Source: Terriglobales bacterium (GTDB lineage: Bacteria; Acidobacteriota; Terriglobia; Terriglobales; Acidobacteriaceae). From it: a stretch of DNA of 14,543 nucleotides. Shown here piece after piece: positions 7,554 through 14,025 of the stretch. The stretch spans positions 1 to 14,543 of the forward strand of contig JASHXK010000344.1 of NCBI GenBank assembly GCA_030043575.1. The letters are read 5' to 3'. Position 1 is the stretch's first letter. Every line of letters starts with the position of its first letter. The position numbers and the translations under genes are program-made. The notes below the pieces were generated by a model. It saw only the letters and a list, made by a program, of their open reading frames with translations. It searched no databases and was not told where the DNA came from.

Positions 7554-8030
7554 TCAGGAACTCTCGCCCGAAGACTTGGTCGCAGCGCGCTTGCGCGACA
7601 CGGATTTGGCGGATTTCTTCGCCGGCTTGGCCTTTGCGGTTTTCTTCGCAGGAGGCTTGGCTGCAGGCTTCTCAAGGTCAGCCAGCTGCCGGCGGGTTGC
7701 CGTCTTCCACAGCCGCTCCAGATCATAGAACTTGCGCGCGTTCTCGGAAAAGACGTGGACCACGAAGTCCACATAGTCCATGAGCACCCAATCCGCCTGG
7801 TTATAGCCCTCGATGTGTTTGGGCTGAACCCCAATGGCGCTGAGCTTCTGGTCGACTTCGTCGACGATAGCCTGTACCTGGCGCGGATTTATGCCCGAAC
7901 AGAGCACAAAGTAATCCGTGAAGCCACTGGCTTGAGCGTCCAGTTGTAATACGCTGATGTCTTCGGCCTTCTTCGACTGGCAGGCTCGCACAGCCAGGGC
8001 AACCTGAGATCCCACTTCAATGTTCTTCAT
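7554..8030 (-). CDS. rsfS: Ribosomal silencing factor RsfS with lysine/alanine-rich C-terminal tail
   Basis: A 158-aa protein. The first ~115 residues are the conserved RsfS (DUF143, Iojap-like) fold: KKAEDISVLQL, SGFTDYFVLCSGINPRQVQA, GYNQADWVLMDYVDFVVHVF and ARKFYDLERLW. RsfS binds ribosomal protein L14 (uL14) and blocks 30S/50S joining when nutrients are scarce. Residues ~118-158 are an extra tail with about 11 lysines and many alanines and prolines (KPAAKPPAKKTAKAKPAKKS), like histone H1 tails. It is absent from most family members and should bind nucleic acid non-specifically. The ATG at 8030 has no clear ribosome site, and heptad DNA repeats lie just upstream. It sits between nadD and rlmH, the usual bacterial order. 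Confidence 0.94.
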   Translation of the reverse strand: MKNIEVGSQVALAVRACQSKKAEDISVLQLDAQASGFTDYFVLCSGINPRQVQAIVDEVDQKLSAIGVQPKHIEGYNQADWVLMDYVDFVVHVFSENARKFYDLERLWKTATRRQLADLEKPAAKPPAKKTAKAKPAKKSAKSVSRKRAATKSSGESS

Positions 8031-8046
8031 GCAATCGTGTTCGCGA

Positions 8047-8088
8047 TGTCGCTGTTCGCTCTTCGCCTTTCGCTATTCGCTATTTGCC
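8047..8088 (-). repeat. Six tandem 7-bp repeats (consensus AGCGAAN on the minus strand)
   Basis: In the nadD-rsfS spacer the plus strand reads as six contiguous heptads: TGTCGCT, GTTCGCT, CTTCGCC, TTTCGCT, ATTCGCT, ATTTGCC (8047-8088). On the transcribed strand this is GGCAAAT then AGCGAAT, AGCGAAA, GGCGAAG, AGCGAAC, AGCGACA. The units end about 17 nt before the rsfS start codon. This looks like a short variable-number tandem repeat, not a coding sequence. Confidence 0.75.
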
Positions 8089-8107
8089 TTGCAGCTTCCC
8101 GTGGTCC

Positions 8108-8806
8108 CTAATCCCTTGTCCTCGTTTTACGATACAACCCTTCCTTTTTGATGTATTCGGCGACCAAGTCGGGCAGCAGACGCTTGAGCGCGCCGCCGCG
8201 ATCGACCGCGGTGCGGATCTGGGTCGCCGAGATATCTTCATGCGTTTCCGGCAGCATGTGCAGCGTGGCACCGCGGAGCACCAGCGTTCCATCCATCGCT
8301 TCTTTGCGGAAAAGTTTGGTGACCGAAGCTTGCGGCCGCAGCTTTTCCGGCAGCGCCGATGCCACGTCGGCGAGAGAATATCCCGGACGCGCCGCCACAA
8401 TGAAGTCGCACTCGGTCAACAACTCTTCCGCCTTGTACCAGGTGGCAATCTCGCGGAACGCATCCATCCCTATCAGAAAGTATAAGTGGTCGCTCCTGCC
8501 CAGCGTCTTTTTGACGCGACGGACGGTTTCGATCGAGTAGCTGGGCTTGCGCTTGCTCTCCGGAATTGCCAGGTCGGGCGCCTCAAGCAAAGACGGGATA
8601 AACTCCTTCTCGCTGGCAACCCCAAGAGTGACCATCGCATAGCGATGATCGAAAGCCGTGACGGGCGATTTCTGCTTGTGGGGCGGAATGTCGGCGGGAA
8701 CGAACCAAACCTGTTTCAGCTGGAATTTGGCGGCGGCGGCGCGAGCCACCACCAGATGTCCGCGATGGATTGGGTCAAAGGTACCGCCGAAGAGTGCGAT
8801 ATTCAT
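8108..8806 (-). CDS. nadD: Nicotinate-nucleotide adenylyltransferase
   Basis: A 232-aa enzyme that transfers AMP from ATP to nicotinate mononucleotide to form deamido-NAD, a required step of NAD synthesis. The nucleotidyltransferase signature GGTFDPIHRGH (7-17) contains the HxGH-type ATP-binding motif, and ISATQIR (192-198) is the second conserved phosphate-binding motif. Other family landmarks are WFVPADIPPHK (34-43), Y90-S91-I-E-T, LIGMDAF (111-117) and the C-terminal VAEYIKKEGLY. The start at ATG 8806 (MNIALFGGTF) is fixed by the conserved N-terminus. It heads a nadD-rsfS-rlmH cluster common in bacteria. A 106-bp spacer upstream may hold its own promoter, but no strong one is seen. Confidence 0.97.
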   Translation of the reverse strand: MNIALFGGTFDPIHRGHLVVARAAAAKFQLKQVWFVPADIPPHKQKSPVTAFDHRYAMVTLGVASEKEFIPSLLEAPDLAIPESKRKPSYSIETVRRVKKTLGRSDHLYFLIGMDAFREIATWYKAEELLTECDFIVAARPGYSLADVASALPEKLRPQASVTKLFRKEAMDGTLVLRGATLHMLPETHEDISATQIRTAVDRGGALKRLLPDLVAEYIKKEGLYRKTRTRD

Positions 8807-8912
8807 GCAGGCTGTCTGTACAGTTTCCGTGTTCCCGCGGCGGGATGCAAGCGCAGCGTTGAAAAACTGGAGCGGATGATCTTCTCCGCCTGGGTAATGG
8901 AGGCAGCACCGG

Positions 8913-9977
8913 CTACTTCGTCTGCTGGGGCGTTGTTTTGGGTGAGGGAGCCCGGCCAGTCGGCGGCTGCGCGAGTTGCGGCGCCATCTCGACTGGCGGT
9001 GCGCTCAACACCTTCTTGAAAAACGCGTACGGGACCTTCGCCGTCAGCACCGCTTCGTTCCTGTCCTGTTGCACGGCGAGACTGTCAAATGCCGCTTTGA
9101 CGTCCTTATCCGGCCCGCCCTCATCCATCGATATCTCCAACGACTTGAACAACACGAGGTAGGTGGCTACTTGCTCGGTGAAGCGCTGCGCCTGGTTCTC
9201 GTCGTGCAGAACGACGTCGGCTCGCAGGCGTACCTCATTGAGTGGCCGCGCCGAAGCGATGACCACGCTCCCGCGCGGCAGCAAACCGCTCCAGGCGCCG
9301 GGAAGCAGAAGCTCGCCATGGTCCTCGGAGGTTTTAGCCGCGGGGGTGCGCGCGATCGTCCAGACAATGCTGCCGAGCGGCACACGCCGATAGTAATCGC
9401 TGACCAGCTCCGGCCCGGCGAATGGCAAGGCGGCCTGCTTGTAGCGATCGATCATGCCGTGAATGACACTGGAGTCGTCGACGTTGGAGGCCGCGACGAT
9501 GTCGATGCCGAGCAGGGCAACGCGCACGGTGCGATCCTCGATCGGGATGGTGTAGATGTCATAGTCCTGATAATGCTCGGTCGAGACGGCGACCTTGCGC
9601 AGCCAGCCGGTCACGCGCGCGTGGTCGAAGTGGCCCTGCAGGATCTCGCTGTAACGAGTCTCAGCCGGTTTGCCTTTGCCGTTGGCGACGCCGTAGTGAA
9701 TGGCGAACGCCGCCCGGTCGAGGTCGCGCTCGAACTCGAAGCCGGTTTCCCGCACGAATTCCTCGTAGTCGGCCTCGCGTTCCTTCGGTGGATTCTTGGC
9801 AATGTCAGTAAGCAGGCGGATGGGCTCAAGGTTGATATAGAGAACCGCATCGGAGTCGGGCAGCAGACGCACCGCGTCCGGAGCCGCGCGCTTTCGCAGC
9901 AGGACCGCAGTCACAATGCCGCCAACAATGACTGCGACCGCGACGACAACCCAGACGATATTCCTCCGGCTTCGCAT
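8913..9977 (-). CDS. Membrane-anchored conserved hypothetical protein
   Basis: A 354-aa protein I do not recognise by name. A short basic N-terminus (MRSRRN) and one strong hydrophobic helix (about 7-27) make it a type II membrane anchor or uncleaved signal. The rest is soluble and predicted outside the membrane. It starts with LLPDSDAVLYINLEPIRLL and contains ETGFEFERDLDRAAFAI, a pattern shared with DUF3352-like exported proteins of acidobacteria and planctomycetes. The protein ends in a Pro/Gln/Thr-rich low-complexity tail (about 329-354). The ATG at 9977 lacks a clear ribosome site. It lies upstream of nadD in the same direction with a 106-bp gap, so co-transcription is possible. Function unknown. 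Confidence 0.7.
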   Translation of the reverse strand: MRSRRNIVWVVVAVAVIVGGIVTAVLLRKRAAPDAVRLLPDSDAVLYINLEPIRLLTDIAKNPPKEREADYEEFVRETGFEFERDLDRAAFAIHYGVANGKGKPAETRYSEILQGHFDHARVTGWLRKVAVSTEHYQDYDIYTIPIEDRTVRVALLGIDIVAASNVDDSSVIHGMIDRYKQAALPFAGPELVSDYYRRVPLGSIVWTIARTPAAKTSEDHGELLLPGAWSGLLPRGSVVIASARPLNEVRLRADVVLHDENQAQRFTEQVATYLVLFKSLEISMDEGGPDKDVKAAFDSLAVQQDRNEAVLTAKVPYAFFKKVLSAPPVEMAPQLAQPPTGRAPSPKTTPQQTK

Positions 9978-10485
9978 CGATCAGAACGATGATACGAGAA
10001 ACCAAGCGGCGGGAAAAACTCGCGCCAACGCGTGGTAGGGGTGCAGTTTGAATTCAGGTGGACTAGGGATGCGTGCCTTTCGTGCGCTGGCACGAATCGG
10101 CGCGCCCAGATCCCTCGCTTCGCAAAAGGAGGCGCGCTCGGGATGACAGTCGGGGCTTAGCCTTCAACGCCTGAATTCAACCTGCACCACTACCCGACGC
10201 GCTGAGGCCGTCCGCCCGCTACACGCTACCGAATGACCCGCCTGAGCTGTTTGCGAGGATGGCGGTCCTTGACTCGTACGCCTGCACCCCACCCCGCTCC
10301 TTTCGCCTGCCCAGATCGTTCCTAAGCCATAGAGCCAATCCGAACACATCTCGGTCTCCGGTATAAAGACGGTCAAGCTCACGCCTGGTCCTGCTTTGCG
10401 AAGGCGGAGTCGTGAATTCAGAAAGCCGATGGCTGTCATTACTTTCGGAGTCGTAATATGAGTAGCTGATCGTGGCAAAAAGCCG
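9978..10485. other. 508-bp divergent intergenic region
   Basis: This is the spacer between the anchored hypothetical protein (minus) and the GT39-type gene (plus). Its left part holds the inverted-repeat element described separately at 10030-10200. A weak -10-like TATCAT (minus strand, 9994-9989) lies just ahead of the minus-strand gene. On the plus strand TATAAA at 10362-10367 is the best -10-like box, without a convincing -35. Between 10201 and 10360 I see no supported gene or RNA. Confidence 0.5.
10030..10200. mobile_element. Candidate MITE/REP-like element with ~29-bp imperfect terminal inverted repeats
   Basis: The left arm (10030-10058) and the reverse complement of the right arm (10170-10200) share GTGCAGnTTGAATTCAGG (17 of 18 bases) plus GGTAGnG and GCGT, with two mismatches and a 2-base indel in all. 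The arms are separated by about 111 bp containing a small hairpin (CGTGC-GCTG-GCACG, 10081-10094) and an imperfect palindrome around GATCCCTCGC...GCTCGGGATGACAG. No coding frame is supported inside. No clear target-site duplication is visible at the ends. Length and structure fit a non-autonomous miniature element or a large structured repeat. Confidence 0.55.
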
Positions 10486-12138
10486 ATGACCAAACGCACG
10501 CGGCGAAGGAAGCTTGCGCGTGTCGGACCGAAGCAGCCGGCACCGTGGCAGCCCTCTGTTCGTCTCTGTGCAGTCCTTCTGCTCGCCGTAATCGCGATCT
10601 TCGCGACCATCCGCTTCCGCCTGCGAGATGTTCCATTGGAACGCGACCAAGGTGAATATGCCTACGCCGGCCAGTTGATCCTGCAGGGTATACCTCCTTA
10701 TCAACTGGCATACAACGTGAAACTTCCCGGTACGTACGCGGCGTACGCGTTGATCATGGGCGTGCTGGGGCAAACCCCCTCTGGCATTCACCTTGGTGTA
10801 ATGCTGATCAACGCCAGCACAATCGTGCTCATGTTTTTCCTGGCAACCCGGCTTTTCGAAAGGCTCGCGGGTCTGGTGGCTGCAGCCAGTTACGGTCTGT
10901 TGTCCACCAGTTTTTCTGTTAGTGGCCTTGAGGGGCATGCGACGCATTTCGTGGTCCTTCCGGCCGTGGCTGGCCTGCTTGTACTGCTGGACGCCATCGA
11001 CCGCAAGCGAGCCTGGCTGTTCTTTCTGAGCGGGGTTCTGCTGGGCCTGGCGATCACAATGAAGCAGCCTGGCATCTTTTTCGCGATTTTTGCGGGCCTG
11101 TACCTGCTCCGGCGCGAGTGGGCCCAACCAATTCAGCTAAAGAATCTGCTCACGCGCTTCGGATTTTTCGCTCTGGGGGTGGTCATACCGTATGGAGTAA
11201 CGTGTCTGATTTTGTGGAGGGCTGGCGTATTTGGGAGGTTCTGGTTCTGGACTTTCTCCTATGCGCGTCACTATGGCTTCGGCCTCGGCCGTGGCTTGCA
11301 GGAGTTAATCGAGGAGTTTCCGCAGATGGCCGAACCTGCGATGCTGGTCTGGTTGATGGCGGCGGTGGGACTCACAGCTTTCTTGTGGGATGCCAAGGCC
11401 CGCCGGCATAGCGTGTTTTGCCTGGGACTTACGGTCTTTTCTTTCTTGGCAGTCTGTCTTGGATTTCGTTTTACTGCACATTACTTCATCATGCTGTTGC
11501 CCGCGGTGTCATTGCTGGTTTCCGTGGCGGTAAGTTCAGCAACTTCCGTTATAGCCGAGCATAACAAGTCGGCGTTTGTGAGGTGGGCCCCGGGTGCGGC
11601 ATTCCTGGCCGCATTCGCGATTTCACTCCTTGTGCAGCGAGATTTCTTGTTTGAAATAGATCCGGCCGATGTACCGCGCGCCGTTTACGGAATGCAGCCG
11701 TTCCCAGAGGCCCTCAAGGTTGCCGAATACTTGCGTGGCCACAGCGACCCAGCCGCTGCTATCGCTGTCCTCGGGTCGGAGCCGGAAATTTACTTCTATG
11801 CGCACCGGCACTCCGCAACCGGGTATATCTACACGTATGCGCTCATGGAGGAGCAGCCCTACGCGCTCACCATGCAACAAGAGTTTATCTCGGAGATTGA
11901 AGCCGCTCGCCCGGAGTTTGTCGTTTTGGTGAACGTGCCGCCGTCCTGGCTTAACATGCCCGAATCCCATCGAAACGTCTTTACCTGGATGGAGAGGTAC
12001 GTCCCGGACCATTATGAGCCAGTGGGCGTTGCGGATATCCAGAGCGTTGACCACACCGAATATCGCTGGGGAGAAGAAGCGTCACAATACCAAACACGCT
12101 CTTCGGCTGTGGTCTGGGTCCTCCGGCGGAAGGCTTGA
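10486..12138 (+). CDS. GT39-type (PMT_2-like) membrane glycosyltransferase
   Basis: A 550-aa polytopic GT-C-fold protein. After a basic N-terminus and a first TM helix (about 26-43), the first periplasmic loop carries LERDQGEYAYAGQLILQG (51-68). Its D54 and E57 sit where GT39/ArnT-like enzymes place their catalytic acidic residue. The loop continues with AYNVKLPGTYAAY. Further family marks are GHATHFVVLP (150-159) and TMKQPG (191-196). Roughly ten TM segments follow to residue ~390. The last ~150 residues form a soluble periplasmic domain (EALKVAEYLRGHSDPAAAIAV, GSEPEIYFYAHRHS). These enzymes usually move a sugar from a polyprenyl-phosphate donor to a lipid or protein. Acceptor and donor are unknown here. 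ATG 10486 is the first start after an in-frame stop, with no ribosome site. The gene is monocistronic. Confidence 0.85.
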   Translation: MTKRTRRRKLARVGPKQPAPWQPSVRLCAVLLLAVIAIFATIRFRLRDVPLERDQGEYAYAGQLILQGIPPYQLAYNVKLPGTYAAYALIMGVLGQTPSGIHLGVMLINASTIVLMFFLATRLFERLAGLVAAASYGLLSTSFSVSGLEGHATHFVVLPAVAGLLVLLDAIDRKRAWLFFLSGVLLGLAITMKQPGIFFAIFAGLYLLRREWAQPIQLKNLLTRFGFFALGVVIPYGVTCLILWRAGVFGRFWFWTFSYARHYGFGLGRGLQELIEEFPQMAEPAMLVWLMAAVGLTAFLWDAKARRHSVFCLGLTVFSFLAVCLGFRFTAHYFIMLLPAVSLLVSVAVSSATSVIAEHNKSAFVRWAPGAAFLAAFAISLLVQRDFLFEIDPADVPRAVYGMQPFPEALKVAEYLRGHSDPAAAIAVLGSEPEIYFYAHRHSATGYIYTYALMEEQPYALTMQQEFISEIEAARPEFVVLVNVPPSWLNMPESHRNVFTWMERYVPDHYEPVGVADIQSVDHTEYRWGEEASQYQTRSSAVVWVLRRKA

Positions 12139-12157
12139 GTCCTCCCAAGCGAAGTCT

Positions 12158-12203
12158 CTCTACCTCCTCTCCCTCCTCGCGTTTGACGGGATAGGAGGTA
12201 GAG
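12158..12203 (+). other. Strong hairpin after the GT39-type gene (contains an exact SD/anti-SD pair)
   Basis: Positions 12158-12173 pair with 12188-12203: CTCTACCTCCT with AGGAGGTAGAG, then one C-T mismatch, then TCCC with GGGA. That is 15 of 16 base pairs around a 14-nt loop, 20 nt after the stop of the glycosyltransferase gene. No T-run follows on either strand, so it is not a classical intrinsic terminator. It may protect the mRNA 3' end or act with Rho. The right arm is a perfect Shine-Dalgarno sequence. Confidence 0.5.
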
Positions 12204-12296
12204 CGATTGACTGACTGCCCAGCTTGTCCATTTTGACCGGGAAAGCTTCCTCGAACTCATCGGCAGCTAAACCATCCTCCATCAGTGGCTTAGCCG

Positions 12297-12322
12297 ATCA
12301 TCTTCAAATCATCTGCAAATCA
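12297..12322. repeat. Tandem 11-bp direct repeat
   Basis: ATCATCTTCAA (12297-12307) is followed directly by ATCATCTGCAA (12308-12318) and a partial third unit ATCA. The units differ at one base. The 11-bp period is about one helical turn, and the repeat ends 5 bp before a TTGACG box. This is a plausible regulator-binding site, by inference only. Confidence 0.45.
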
Positions 12323-12440
12323 GACGTTGACGATTGAAGCGCGCCCGCATCGGGCGCATTCTGCGCCCAGCTAATCAGAGTGGCCAGCTCCCCGATTGCC
12401 ATTTCAAAGCTAAGTCAGCAACACAGGCGCCTAGCGCCGT

Positions 12441-12447
12441 AAAGGAG
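12441..12447 (+). promoter_or_regulatory. Ribosome binding site fixing the neprosin start
   Basis: AAAGGAG lies 6 nt upstream of ATG 12454. It decides that start over the in-frame ATG at 12334, which would add 40 residues in front of a clear signal peptide. Confidence 0.85.
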
Positions 12448-12453
12448 AGCGTG

Positions 12454-13779
12454 ATGAAGACTATGAGACACCGTGGCCTGCTGAGCGTGATGGTCCTGCT
12501 TATAGCAACGCTGAGCGGATCACTGAATGCCAACGCCCAATTCGTCTCGTTTAACCAATTCCTGGCCAACACCGCGGCGGCACAGTCGAGCAGTTACGTC
12601 GGCCAGCCGGGCTATGCAGTGCAAGATTCGAACACCTTCCAACTGATGCAGCAGTATATTCAGAGCATGTATCAGGGAGTGCAGGTAAGCCAGAGCTTCC
12701 TGCTGTACGGCCAATACTACGATTGCATCCCGATCCAGGAGCAGCCGTCGTACGTGCAGCAGGGTCTCAACAGCATTGCGCAGCCGCCTCCTGCGCCGGG
12801 CGCGACCGCTGAGGGCAACGATACTTTCAGTCCGCAGCTGGGGCCTGAGGATCAATACGATCAGTTCGGCGACTCGACCACCTGTGCCAGCAGCACCATC
12901 CCGATGCAACGGATTACCATCGCCGAGCTCGCCAGTTTTGCCAACCTGCAAGACTTTTTCAACAAGAGTTCTGACGGCACGGGCGCGATGCCGGGCATCG
13001 ATCCGCCGGCAGTTTCACACAAATACGCCTATACCGTCCAGACGGTAAATAATCTGGGTGGCAATTCGACCATCAATATCTGGAATCCCCAAGTCAATAC
13101 CCAACTGGGCCAGATATTCTCATTGTCGCAACAGTGGTATTCCGGCGGCCAGGGTAACAACCTGCAAACCATCGAAGGTGGCTGGCAGAACTATCCCGGC
13201 CTGTACGGCGACAACAATGCCCGGCTATTCATCTTCTTCACCGCGAACAACTACGGTCAGGGAGGTACGGTGCCCAACATGGGATGCTACAACCTGAAGT
13301 GCGTGGGGTTCGTACAGGTGAGCAACAAATGGCACCTGGGCGGCAAGTTCGCCAACTACAGCATCTCCGGCGGCAAGCAGTACTTTTTCACCATGAGCTG
13401 GTACTTCTTCCAGAACAACTGGTGGCTGGCACTGGGCAATGGCAACAACAGCACCTGGATTGGCTATTACCCGGCCATGGTGTTCCGCGGCGGTCAGATG
13501 TCGCAGAACGCGACGAGCATCACCTATGGCGGCGAAACGGCGGGCGATGGCAACTGGGGCCCCATGGGCAGCGGCGCCTGGGCCAACCAGGGCTACACGT
13601 TTGCCGCCTTCCAGCGGCAGATCTTTTACCTCAGCCTGACCAATGCTTCGACGTGGGCAAACTTGCAGGGTCAGCAACCCTCGCCAAACTGTTACTCATT
13701 GGATGGACCCACCTACTCCAACAATCCGGTTTGGGGCGAGTACTTCTATTTCGGGGGCCCTGGCGGGAACAATTGCTGA
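12454..13779 (+). CDS. Secreted neprosin-family glutamic peptidase (DUF239, MEROPS G3-like)
   Basis: A 441-aa exported protein. The signal peptide (MKTMRHRGLLSVMVLLIATL, residues 1-28) ends ANA|Q. Residues ~29-200 form a Gln-rich pro-region holding YYDCIPIQEQPSY (88-100), which resembles the activation-peptide motif (DCV..QPAF) of plant neprosins. The neprosin domain runs from ~205. It shows IEGGWQNYPGLYGDN with the first expected catalytic residue E241, then the paired cysteines GCYNLKCVGFVQV (C278, C283), NNWWLALG, IGYYPAMVF, and ITYGGETAG with the second glutamate E361, followed by GPMGSGAWANQGY. Both glutamates of the plant enzyme (E188 and E297) therefore have counterparts. Family members cleave after proline at acidic pH and become active after removal of the pro-region. 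The C-terminus (CYSLDG to YFYFGGPGGNNC) has two cysteines, C413 and C441. Activity in this organism is inferred, not shown. Confidence 0.9.
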   Translation: MKTMRHRGLLSVMVLLIATLSGSLNANAQFVSFNQFLANTAAAQSSSYVGQPGYAVQDSNTFQLMQQYIQSMYQGVQVSQSFLLYGQYYDCIPIQEQPSYVQQGLNSIAQPPPAPGATAEGNDTFSPQLGPEDQYDQFGDSTTCASSTIPMQRITIAELASFANLQDFFNKSSDGTGAMPGIDPPAVSHKYAYTVQTVNNLGGNSTINIWNPQVNTQLGQIFSLSQQWYSGGQGNNLQTIEGGWQNYPGLYGDNNARLFIFFTANNYGQGGTVPNMGCYNLKCVGFVQVSNKWHLGGKFANYSISGGKQYFFTMSWYFFQNNWWLALGNGNNSTWIGYYPAMVFRGGQMSQNATSITYGGETAGDGNWGPMGSGAWANQGYTFAAFQRQIFYLSLTNASTWANLQGQQPSPNCYSLDGPTYSNNPVWGEYFYFGGPGGNNC

Positions 13780-13786
13780 TGGCAGC

Positions 13787-14024
13787 TTAGTGCTTTTGGG
13801 TTCTCCATGACAGCGACGAACCGTCCAGAGCGACATGTATGATAACTGCCCCACAATCTGCCGTCATACCCTGGAATCTGTGAGGAATCACCTGCGGGGA
13901 ATCGAAACGCGATTGCGTTTGGGGCTGAGGCCCTAATTAGGCTGCTTACGAGATACGGCAGTCCTCCTTCGGCAGCTTTACTATCTGCCCATCTCTCCAA
14001 ATCTGTAGCGGTGATCCATTTCAT
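13787..14024 (-). pseudogene. Truncated N-terminal stub of a large NTPase-type (defence-island-like) protein
   Basis: From ATG 14024 the frame reads MKWITATDLERWADSKAAEG, then LPYLVSSLIRASAPNAIAF and FPAGDSSQIPGYDG. As far as I recall, this start (TDLxRWA, LPxLIRRLI, FPAGDSVQxPGWDG) belongs to very large uncharacterised ATP-binding proteins common in accessory and defence islands, where a VPxGxSxWE stretch should follow. In the original frame the sequence after GYDG loses similarity and stays open to 13746, overlapping the neprosin 3' end. A +1 frame instead gives VALDGSSLSWRT at about the right distance and stops at 13787. That suggests a 1-base deletion plus truncation. The start is 1 bp after the upstream HTH gene stop (TAA-C-ATG), so it was probably an operon. 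The family link is from memory; the truncation is directly visible. Confidence 0.55.
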
Positions 14025-14025
14025 G

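Larger units (their letters stand above)
12139..12453. other. 315-bp intergenic region / structured leader of the neprosin gene
   Basis: Besides the hairpin at 12158-12203 the region contains a second stem (12259-12298: ATCGG, bulge CAG, CTAAACCA pairing with TGGCTTAG-CCGAT, one mismatch). Next come two tandem 11-mers ATCATCTTCAA / ATCATCTGCAA (12297-12318) and a possible -35 TTGACG (12327-12332) without a good -10. Two overlapping GC-rich hairpins follow (12341-12357 and 12352-12368), then a GGCGC-CTA-GCGCC hairpin (12426-12438) next to the ribosome site. No known riboswitch class was recognised. Confidence 0.5.

Noticed and set aside
8047..8088. Heptad repeats as a CRISPR array
   Set aside because: The units are only 7 bp and contiguous, with no spacers.
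8832..8850. GC-rich palindrome TCCCGC-G-GCGGGA upstream of nadD as a terminator or operator
   Set aside because: A one-base loop cannot form a stable hairpin and no T-run follows; probably a chance GC palindrome.
8976..9992. 338-codon open frame on the plus strand
   Set aside because: It is antisense to the anchored hypothetical protein, which has a good TM anchor and coding pattern; the plus frame is Arg/His/Gln-rich without motifs.
10219..11127. 302-codon open frame on the minus strand
   Set aside because: It lies opposite the GT39-type gene, has a low-complexity basic and Gln-rich translation and no family motif, and the plus-strand frame shows clear membrane-enzyme features.
12334..12453. 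Longer N-terminus for the neprosin protein (40 extra residues)
   Set aside because: The ATG at 12454 has a strong ribosome site and is followed at once by a normal signal peptide; the extra stretch covers the hairpins of the leader.
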